Below are positions 13,701 to 22,211 of a stretch of DNA of 64,000 nt, in pieces. This DNA comes from Watersipora subatra (Eukaryota; Bryozoa; Gymnolaemata; Cheilostomatida; Watersiporidae), in the NCBI RefSeq assembly GCF_963576615.1, contig NC_088708.1, positions 46,673,196 to 46,737,195 on the forward strand, given 5' to 3'. A program made the position numbers and the translations under genes. Every line of letters starts with the position of its first letter. Position 1 is the first letter of the stretch. The notes beneath the pieces are model-generated. The model did not search any database. It saw only the letters and a program-made list of their open reading frames with translations, and was not told the DNA's origin.

Positions 13701-16700
13701 AAATAAAAATAAACTCTCTGTGCAAAGACTTTGTTATTACCCGGGCAATGCTGGACATTCAGCTAGTCTTTACTATAATAAGGGCCGTTACGAGTGACAT
13801 TGTGCAACATTACGAGTGACATCACAGCATTCTTATGCATGTTTTAACTGCTGTGATAAATATGACCACAATTATCCTATTGTATAACAATGTAGCCACT
13901 TGGCTTCGATAGAACGTCTGCCTGCAGACCTGGAGGATCTGAGTTCAAATCCAGTGCACAGTGGATTTTTCATTCCCAAAACTTTATCGCTAGAACCGGA
14001 AAAATGAACGACAGACCAACTAACAGTCACATGGCAAATGCTGAGAACTATATATATATAGTGATATATATAATAAAATGGTATATTATATATGGTATAT
14101 TATATGATTTGCCATCTTATACTAGCCACTTAGTTGTTGTCCATTTGCAGTCCTAGAGTCCGTGATGGGCTTCTGTTAGTTGAACCTATGAAAGTTCACA
14201 AAGGAGTATTTCACGTGTTCATGAATGGCAAACTTATGTTTCATTTTGATCATGCGCAGAGAGCCTTTTTGACCATCCTGTAATGAGCAGTCTATCAATC
14301 GAAAATAGTTTGCTATAATTAATTGATGCATGTATAAACTATAAAGACAAAGCTAGTTGTTCGATGGCCTAGTACAATGTACTCTGAATGACTCAAAGCA
14401 CTAGCATATAAAGGTTATAGCGGTGATGCCAGATCTACTGAACGCATCTTTATGAAATATGATAGACTAGCGGAATGCCCGGCGTTGCACGGGTATTAAA
14501 ATCAGCTTATAAACAATGAGAGGCAATGTACTTGCCTGTCACTTGTTATTAGCCTGGCACATTGCCAATGGCTAATTTGAGTAAGCTTACTAATAAGAGC
14601 TAATTGCTTGCTCTCACGATTGCATAAAGTTACGCTACCGATCTCCATGACATTGCGCCGTAACGGAGAGCGGTTGCGTATTTACACCCATATAACGACT
14701 TATATCGCCTAACAAATTTTTCAAGCTCGTGTGGCTTAATTGGTAAGGGATTGGACTGGTGAATGAGAAGGTCAGAAATCAAATCTTTTGCGATACAGAG
14801 TCGTCATTTTAATAGCTATAGCCGGACATACGCAGACGCAGAAACACAGACACACACAAACTTTGAGAGAAAAAAAAAATATATAGATTATGCGTGTGAT
14901 CAGGGTGATTTCCTCTTGATCTCCTTAGCATTACCCTCATTGCCTATTCTTGTCCATATTTAGAGGTCGTGCACAGCTCTTCATCATGCCGCGATGAACG
15001 GCTTTACCAAGTGTGCTGAGTTGCTGTTGGAGGCTGGGGCAGTGGTCAATGCTCAAGACAAGGTATGCCTCCACTTATGTTTCCTGCTTGGAGTCTGATG
15101 ACACTGGGTTCTGACAATGTGGTGTACTCAGACTAATGGTTCTTTTTACGAATCTGCTGATATGAACTCAACTATGTATGATTTGAATACTGTAGAATGG
15201 TGGGAATAAGTACAGCTATAGTGATTTTAACTGTTAGTTGTGAAACCGTTAGTACATAGTAGCAAAGAAACGCTTAAATGAAAACAGTGCCAGCCTCCAA
15301 CCAATCTAAAGACCATATATGAACGTCTACAAGTGCCAACCCTAAAAATACTTAGTCTCTAAGAATCAAATAGATGATTGAAAGTTTTAGTAAGTCCAAC
15401 AAATACAACTAAAACTGATGAATTGCTAATTTTGGCTTGATGCAGGAAGTGTTTTTATAGACTTTAGTAATATAGAAGATTGACTGTATTCTATCTAAAG
15501 CTAGCATTTCTTCTAGAAAGTTTGGCAATTTCACAAGCTATTTGCCTACATCAAATACAATCAAAACCATATCGCCATGACAATTGCAGTTTTGTGTCTT
15601 CGAACATGTTGTTGGAGCGGTTTCTAACAATCAAATGAGGTCAAATAAGTGCTTTCTATCAAGTGAAGATTGACTCTGGATAGATAATCAGCAGCTCGCT
15701 GCATGCTTTATAGCCATCTGCATAGAGCAAAGTTTAGCACATCATGTGATACATAGTGTGATACATCATGTGATCATCATGTGATACATAGTGTGATACA
15801 TCATGTGATCATCATGTGATACATAGTGTGATACATCATGTGATCATCATGTGATACATCATGTGATCATCATGTGATACATAGTGTGATCATCATGTGA
15901 TCATCATGTGATACATCATGTGATCATCATGTGATCATCATGTGATACATAGTGTGATTTTAAAAGATGTGATTTATGAGAATGTTGAACAATTATGTGA
16001 GATAATCGTCGATATATGTATATATAAAATTAGAATATATTTTTATGGTTTACAACTCTTAAGAGGGCCCTAGATTTGTTTCACTTCAGTTTGTTAGACT
16101 TTTATTTTTTCATACTTGCCAAAATGTTTGAGGCTTTAATACTCTTTGATCACCTTGTCATAGATATGTTTTACCATATGATGTAATATTTGAGAAAGTA
16201 TTTAATTCGACACCCAGAGTAGTACTCAACAAACATGTCTGAAGTGTCAAAATATTGCAGCTTTGTAAATTGGTACATATGCACACAGTTCTACTTCACA
16301 TGGTTTGGTTCTATGGTGCTCAAACAATATTTAACAGTGTTTGGTATGCTTTTCTTCAACTTTTTAAACTCACTGGGTTCAAAAAGGGCTCAAGTAGTTG
16401 CTGTAACGGTTAAATGTAAGAAAGCAGCGCTTCCTTTATTGTAACAAAAAATTACAACAAAAAACATAAACTTCTTTTAGATGAATTCTATAAGAAATCT
16501 AGTAAGTCATTTAGTAGCTATTGTAGATCCTGGTTCACACTGTATCTTCATATCTCGGCGATTGTTCACTGACTATGTGTACCGTACACTGATGATATCG
16601 CCGGGGCAACGTGGATATGTTGCAAAATATTGCAGCTCTCAAACTTTCACAATATTCTGCCGAGCATTCATGACACTCCATACAATGTGTACAACTTCAG

Positions 16701-19700
16701 CCATGGTGATTAGCTGTCGCAGATTGCTTATTCTATATTTAGGTTCATCATGTCTGCATTGAGTGTATGTTTTATAATGTGTTCAATAGAATCTATTTTC
16801 CTTTGGTTAATTATGTGTTGTGGCATGTTTTCATATACAAAATGACACTAGCATAAAGGTGATACAAAATGCAATTCCTGTAGGTTATTGGCTATTTATT
16901 TGATGTTCTGAATCAACTAGTAACTAGTAGCAGTGTTCAGGTGAATGATAATCAACTAGTAACTAGTAGCAGTGTTCAGGTGAATGATAATCAACTAGTA
17001 ACTAGTAGCAGTGTTCAGGTGAATGATAATCAACTAGTAACTAGTAGCAGTGTTCAGGTGAATGATAATCAACTAGTAACTAGTAGCAGTGTTCAGGTGA
17101 ATGATAATCAACTAGTAACTAGTAGCAGTGTTCAGGTGAATGATAATCAACTAGTAACTAGTAGCAGTGTTCAGGTGAATGATAATCAACTAGTAACTAG
17201 TAGCAGTGTTCAGGTGAATGATAATCCAACATGATAGCTAATTGTTCAATTCAGTAAAAGATAGCAGTCTTCATGGCAGCCTCCATTTAATTACATATTT
17301 AAAGTAGGCTGGTTCTACACGAAGGTAGACACTGGTCTCCACAAAGGTAGACTGTGGTCCCACACAAAGATAGGCTTGCGGTTTCACACAAAGGTAGGCT
17401 CATATTACAGTATGTGTTAACAAGATCCTTACAACTTCAGCAGTTCACAATGCAAGTTAATGGAACCGTTCAAAAAGGATGTCGCCATGCCATAACACCA
17501 GCTCATATTTTCTAGGCCCACACCTCGATTAGTCCAGTTTACAACTGTTACTATAATAAGAGCTGTGTCTGTCTGAAGCCTTGCTAACAGCATTAGCGAA
17601 AAAAATTGCTTCACAGCGGAATTTAACTTGGACCCTCAGTTTTACAAACTCGCGTGCTAACCACTACACTACTCAGCCGCCCTACTACTTTACTGAATAA
17701 TTATGCAAATACTGATTACTCATGACGATCTCTCATAATGCACTGGGCTGCTAAGCGAACTAGTAAGCCTTATATGCGCCCCAGAAGAACGAGTTGTACA
17801 CATGAATAGTGCAATACTTTCTTTTACAGTTGGTTAAAAAAATTGGATACATTAGTTTTAGTTACGGAGCTTGACAATTATTAGTGTTATTTAGAAATGT
17901 GTCTCAAGCTACCACGGCAGCATTTGTGGATTCACTGTGTAGTTGTTGGTAAAATTCCAGATCTCATACTTTGCGGACTGTTCTTTACCATGTTCTTTAT
18001 ACAAAATCTGTTTCTGCATTACAGAATGGATGGTCAGCACTCCATAATGCTGCCTATTGGGCTCGTGTGGAAATGACAGATTTGTTGCTCGCTCACAAGG
18101 CTGATGTTACGATTACTAATAAGGTGAGTACGCTGTTGCAATCATAATACCGTAGTTGGTTATTCTTGATCCTCTGACATTTCTCATCTGTGCTTCCCAA
18201 CTGAGACTTGTCATATGCAGGGTCATTGCAATGGATAAGCTATGCAATGTTTTATGACATTTTGTAGCTTTATGTTAAAGTCACTTCAGTTGTAAGAAGT
18301 GGCCATATGCTAATCCAATCAGCATTCTCAATGCCGAAGTTCAATGTTTCCGACATTTGAGAGCCAAGAACAACTTCTGTCATGTTAATTATGTTCGATC
18401 AGACAGAAATTAACAGTTTAAAATATATTATTGTATTATTAGCGAAACCAATTTTTACTTTATTGTTTCACAACCAGGTTTAATCATGAAATTGAACCGC
18501 TTGAAAATACTAGACATGACCAGAATGCTGTTACTTTCTTGAGATGGCAACTCTTTCTAGCGAGTTTGAATTAAACAATTCTTGCTCATTTTACCCTATT
18601 GCTGTTGAGTTGCTGAGGAAAGCCTCTAGTTTGGGCTCATATGACAACTCTTGCATGCTTTGGTTGCTTCTCTTGAAAAATGAATTTCTTGTTTCTTTTA
18701 TTTTGTATTTTACCAGCCTAATTTGCTGCTGCTTCACTGTCATGTCAGCACCAACACAGCACCAAATTATGATAATGTTGTGCAACATTGACAGGATGAC
18801 CGACTCGCTATTCATGAGGCGGCCAGGAGTAAGAGCTCTGATGAAGACAGTGTAGGTAGCGTAATAGAATCTCTTATAAGGGCTGGTAGTGATGTGGAGG
18901 CGAGGGCTGGCACGGATGGATTCAGTGATTTCACGGTTCTCATGTTTGCCAGCTACCATGGCCATGCTGGAGCTGTTAATCCCATATTGAAGGCTCGGTG
19001 CGAAGTGAATGCTCAGAGCTCAGTGAGTTTTCTGGTTTCAGATTTAGATTGATATAGTTCTGAGGATAATGCGGCTGAATAGTGGCATTTCATAATATGT
19101 GACAAGATTTTAAAACAGCTGTTCTTAACCTACATTTGATCGTATCCTATTGGTTCGATAAGTTAGTCTCAGTAGTTTGATGGAGGTCTCTTAAAGGCAA
19201 CAGCATAAATCACACTGATTTGCAAGGTCATGTCTTTACGAAAATATGTAATTCGTTGTCAGTTCATGTTGTTGTGAGCATTGTATTGTTTTTTCTTTGA
19301 GCGCAGTGATGGTAATGCGCAGTTCATTTTGTGCAACAGTACAACACACCTATATCTTGAATGTGTAAAGATCATCTTTTATTTTTCAATAACAAAGGGT
19401 TCCGTAAAAGCGCATAAGAATATGGTGTAAAAGCGCATAATACTGCTTTGTGTATCTGTATTTTATTGGGTTAAAAATCTAACACATTTCTATTGTTGTT
19501 TTCTCCAAGGTTACCGAATTTGTCATATTACTATGTCATATTACATAGTAACATATTGTCACTCTGCGTTTCATAGACTGCTTGGTACAAATTGAGTTAA
19601 AATTACTCAAGAAATATATTGAGTGTCTGATATGTGTGCTGTATAATTGTATGATCTTGCAACGTACTACAATGGTGGATGTAGTACGTTTCTATCACAA

Positions 19701-21556
19701 AATAGAAGACGATGTTTGTTACATTATATGTGATAGATAAATACAACTATTCCTAGCCAGTGATAGTGTCGGGATAGCGCATTGAAGGTAGAAGAATGAA
19801 GTTTATGATATATGGAGCACATAAGGTTTATATGACCAGAATTGTGCAGAATATATTTCCAGAGTCAAAAACAAATAACATGCTAACTGGAGTCATAACG
19901 CTGAGTATGTTTTTCGTTATTAGTATTTTGTTTTGGTAGGTTTTGTTTACATTGATGAAGTTGATAATTGTTTGACAGAACAAATGGACAGCCCTTCACT
20001 GGGCCTCTGACAGATCACACAGCCATATTGTGCAGATCCTCCTTGACAACGAAGCGGATGCATCTGTTCTGGGAAATGTAAGTTTGCAAAAAATTCTGGA
20101 AAAATATTTATGAAAATATTTGTCTTTCACTAACATTGTCAAGGATTTTGCATCATGTATGACTATAAAAAGATTGAACCCTTACCTTTTCGCTCGTCGT
20201 ATGGGTGTCTAACCGCTCGCTGCGTGATTTACAAATTTTTATACCTAGTTTATAAGTGTTGCTCAGATTATACTTCATTAGACAAAATTCTCATCCTAAT
20301 TTGGAATCTGATATCAAATGTTGCATAATACTTGACCAAATAAGATTAGAATCAAATGCTGATTAAGCATCATCAGCATTGGGAGTTAAATTCAACATTT
20401 TTGACTCAGGTCATGTACTCACACTCAATATAACAGTAAGTTTTAGGTATAGTCCGTACAGACTGCTATCCCCGTTACCAGTTTTAGCATTGCATGATTT
20501 AATGTTGGACAGCGCTGCATCATTCTGCATTTCCATAAATGAGACATATGAACTCCTACCAAGAGTCTAAAGGTCAAGAGGACATTCGGAGCAAAATATA
20601 CTTTAGAAATGCCATAGAAATGCAACATTCTTGCTAATGTGTATCTAGACTAGACAACCTCTCATATCTGATTTCAGCGGGCAGAGACTGCAAGAGACAG
20701 AGCCCGGTGTGATGAGGTTAAAAGCATTTTCGACCAGTTCTCTAAGCAAGCTGAGATACCGCCCGTGTCTGAGGGGCTTGCGGTTTGTAACGTTAAGGAG
20801 ACACCTGACACTTCCCCGTCTGGCAGTAAGAAATTAGTAGGAAGTGATGGAGCTGAAGATATAGCTGACACTTCCCCGTCTGGCAGCAAGAAACTAGAAA
20901 GGAGTGATGGGGCTGAAGATACAGCTGACACTTCCCTGTCTGGCACTAAGGGACTAGAAAGGAGTGATAGAACTGAAGATACAGCTGACACTTCCCTGTC
21001 TGGCAGCAAGGAACTAGAAAGGAGCGATGGAACTAGGGAGACACATGGCACTTTTCTGTCGGGCAGCAAGGAATTTGAAGGGAATGATGGAACCGGAGAT
21101 ATAGCTGACACTGCCCTGTCTGGCAGCAAGGAATTAGAAAGGAGTGACAGAACTGAAGATACAGCTGAAACTTCCCTGTCTGGCAGCAATGAACTAGAAA
21201 GGAATGATAGAACTGAAGATACAGCTGACACTTCCCTGTCTGGCAGCAAGGGACTAGAAAGGAGTGATAGAACTGAAGATACAGCTGACACTCCTCAGCC
21301 TGACAGCAAGGAATTAGAAGGGAGTGATGGAAATGAAGACACAGCTGACACCCCTCAGTTTGACAGCAAAGAACTAGAAGGGGGTGATAAAGGTAGGGAG
21401 ACAGCTGACACTCTTCAGCCTGACAGCAAGGAATTAGAAGGGAGTGATGGAAATGAAGACACAGCTGACACCCCTCAGTCTGACAGCAAAGAACTAGAAG
21501 GGGGTGATAAAGGTAGGGAGACAGCTAACACTCCCTGTTTGGCTGCAAGGAACTAG
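10603..21556 (+). CDS. Ankyrin-repeat protein with acidic 20-residue tandem-repeat tail
   Basis: Seven exons, all junctions in phase 0: 10603-10719, 11562-11657, 14964-15062, 18025-18123, 18795-19022, 19979-20077 and 20678-21556, giving 538 residues. Residues 1-39 begin MGQAES, which fits the N-myristoylation consensus (Gly2, Ser6). Ankyrin repeats of about 33 residues follow, one per exon, recognisable by motifs such as TALHHAAMNG, SALHNAA and TALHWAS; exon 5 holds two repeats and a Ser/Asp-rich insert. The last exon encodes a short helix, then about twelve acidic repeats around DTSLSGSKELERSD. Ankyrin repeats bind proteins, so an adaptor role at a membrane is plausible, but no catalytic domain is present and I cannot assign an ortholog. 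The start was chosen because it opens the ankyrin frame just after a splice-acceptor-like ttcttag. The final repeat has lost one base, causing an early stop. Confidence 0.85.
11562..11657 (+). CDS. Ankyrin gene exon 2
   Basis: Acceptor cttttctag, donor gag|gtatgt, 32 codons. Encodes one ankyrin repeat containing YPIHAASQGKPEIVKLLLKA. Confidence 0.9.
12053..12232 (+). repeat. SINE-like family A, 5' part
   Basis: The head gactagctgaatgaccggtg matches the 9277 and 14464 copies. It is interrupted at 12233 by the inverted-repeat element that follows. Confidence 0.5.
12233..12996. repeat. Pogo-like element with TIRs acagtcaaacatggataact
   Basis: The left end acagtcaaacatggataact recurs inverted at the right end (gagttatccatgtttgactg), next to TA dinucleotides. 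This is a Tc1/mariner-like TIR. No transposase frame is present. The internal part near 12450-12600 resembles arms of the 51582 foldback. It lies in intron 2 of the ankyrin gene. Confidence 0.6.
13000..13772 (-). repeat. SINE-like family A, inverted copy
   Basis: It ends with ttattacccgggcaatgctg and cattcagctagt, the reverse complement of the family A head. The other boundary is not sharp. Confidence 0.45.
13885..14075 (+). repeat. tRNA-related SINE fragment
   Basis: It contains a B-box-like gagttcaaatcc and the gacagaccaac tail motif that precedes the TA-rich end in other family A copies. Confidence 0.45.
14464..14890 (+). repeat. SINE-like family A, apparently full length
   Basis: Head gactagcggaatgcccggcg. 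An internal tRNA-like stretch has an A-box-like tggcttaattggtaagg and a B-box-like ggtcagaaatcaaatc. The tail is gacacacacaaactttgaga followed by atatatagatta. The copy at 50257-50640 is its inverse. Confidence 0.65.
14964..15062 (+). CDS. Ankyrin gene exon 3
   Basis: Acceptor catatttag, donor aag|gtatgc, 33 codons. One ankyrin repeat containing CTALHHAAMNGFTKCAELLL. Confidence 0.9.
15735..15956 (+). repeat. Short-period tandem repeat (catgtgat / catagtgtgat)
   Basis: Interleaved copies of atcatgtgatacatagtgtg and shortened versions, in intron 3 of the ankyrin gene. Confidence 0.85.
16911..17229 (+). repeat. Minisatellite, 39-bp unit, about 8 near-identical copies
   Basis: The unit starts aatcaactagtaactagtag and ends with cagtgttcaggtgaatgat. 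Copies are nearly perfect, implying recent expansion. The 39-bp period leaves an open frame of repeats (NDNQLVTSSSVQV), but the array lies in intron 3 of the ankyrin gene. Confidence 0.92.
17547..17690 (-). repeat. tRNA-related SINE, family B
   Basis: Read on the minus strand, an A-box-like tagtgtagtggttagcac and a B-box-like gggtccaagttaaattcc precede a tail of cagacacagctcttattata. The tail is shared with 27643, 47745, 48862 and 57436. Confidence 0.55.
18025..18123 (+). CDS. Ankyrin gene exon 4
   Basis: Acceptor gcattacag, donor aag|gtgagt, 33 codons. One ankyrin repeat containing WSALHNAAYWARVEMTDLLL. Confidence 0.9.
18795..19022 (+). CDS. Ankyrin gene exon 5 (two repeats)
   Basis: Acceptor attgacag, donor tca|gtgagt, 76 codons. 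The first repeat (DDRLAIHEAARSKS) is interrupted by a Ser/Asp-rich insert; the second contains TVLMFASYHGHAGAVNPILK. Confidence 0.88.
19979..20077 (+). CDS. Ankyrin gene exon 6
   Basis: Acceptor gtttgacag, donor aat|gtaagt, 33 codons. One ankyrin repeat containing WTALHWASDRSHSHIVQILL. Confidence 0.9.
20678..21556 (+). CDS. Ankyrin gene exon 7 (terminal, acidic repeat tail)
   Basis: Acceptor gatttcag. 292 codons, then TAG at 21554-21556. It starts RAETARDRARCDEVKSIFDQ, a capping helix, and continues as the 20-residue repeat tail. Compared with the other repeat units, the last one lacks a T near 21530. Without that loss the frame would continue to TGA at 21646-21648. Confidence 0.85.
   Translation, partial: RAETARDRARCDEVKSIFDQFSKQAEIPPVSEGLAVCNVKETPDTSPSGSKKLVGSDGAEDIADTSPSGSKKLERSDGAEDTADTSLSGTKGLERSDRTEDTADTSLSGSKELERSDGTRETHGTFLSGSKEFEGNDGTGDIADTALSGSKELERSDRTEDTAETSLSGSNELERNDRTEDTADTSLSGSKGLERSDRTEDTADTPQPDSKELEGSDGNEDTADTPQFDSKELEGGDKGRETADTLQPDSKELEGSDGNEDTADTPQSDSKELEGGDKGRETANTPCLAARN
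20795..21545 (+). repeat. Coding minisatellite, 60-bp unit
   Basis: About twelve units of 60 bp lie inside the last ankyrin-gene exon. Being a multiple of three, each unit adds 20 acidic Ser/Thr/Asp/Glu-rich residues. Two sub-types occur: an early one with CTGTCTGGCAGC and a late one with CAGCCTGACAGC, the latter arranged as a higher-order 120-bp pair. Confidence 0.9.
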
Positions 21557-22044
21557 TAGGGAGTGTTGGAGATGATGATGCGGGTTACAGTGGTGACACA
21601 GCTGTTCACAAAGGTAACAATAGTAGGAAAAATAGTAACAGTAGTTGAGATGCTGGACAAGTTGTCACTGGTGAGCAGCATGTTGGGTTAGTCAGGCGTG
21701 CTGATGCTGATATCTGCAGGACTAGTCATTGGATAAGCAGTTACTGCATAATGTTTTATAAAAATTTTCTCCTTACAGCATTATAACCTCATACATTTAC
21801 ACTGTTTAAAAGTAGACATTCACTCCATGGCTGGAAACGTGACTGGACATGTGGCTGGATTAGTCATACTACAAAGTTGATGCAGATATTTTTGCATTTT
21901 CAGATTATCATTTGTGTAAACTGATTGTAACTATTATTATAGAGTACATTCTATACACGACATGATGAAGTGAACAAGCCTTAATTTTTCAGCTAACCTG
22001 ATTTTTACAAAGATTATTCACGAATTTTCTATTGAGTGGTGCTC

Positions 22045-22050
22045 TTTATT
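22045..22050 (-). promoter_or_regulatory. Poly(A) signal of the LANCL gene
   Basis: TTTATT on the plus strand reads AATAAA on the minus strand, 85 bases past the LANCL stop codon. Confidence 0.55.
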
Positions 22051-22059
22051 ATTTAATAC

Positions 22060-22065
22060 AATAAA
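22060..22065 (+). promoter_or_regulatory. Candidate poly(A) signal of the ankyrin gene
   Basis: AATAAA about 500 bases after the ankyrin stop. It lies past the LANCL signal on the opposite strand, so mature 3' ends of the two convergent genes would overlap slightly. Confidence 0.4.
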
Positions 22066-22134
22066 AATAATATGCTGAAAAGGAAATGCAACAAAAACAG
22101 AAAAAATGTATAAGATGTTGAGCAGGCTGTATTT

Positions 22135-22211
22135 TCACAATTCGAAGGCAGGGAATTGGGCATGTCCTGGATGAGCCATATCGTAGAGGAAGTAGCTTGT
22201 ACCAGCCATAC
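22135..22211 (-). CDS. LANCL: LANCL exon 9 (terminal)
   Basis: Acceptor ttatgacag. Encodes GMAGTSYFLYDMAHPGHA and the C-terminal FPAFEL, then TGA at 22135-22137. Confidence 0.93.

Noticed and set aside
16941-17234. Open frame of NDNQLVTSSSVQV repeats
   Set aside because: A 39-bp minisatellite in an ankyrin-gene intron; no flanking coding sequence.
18544-18965. Open frames on both strands over 18.5-19.0 kb
   Set aside because: They overlap exon 5 of the ankyrin gene in other frames.
20674-21291. 205-residue minus-strand open frame of Ser/Leu-rich repeats
   Set aside because: Antisense shadow of the ankyrin tail repeats; the plus strand continues the ankyrin gene with a good acceptor.
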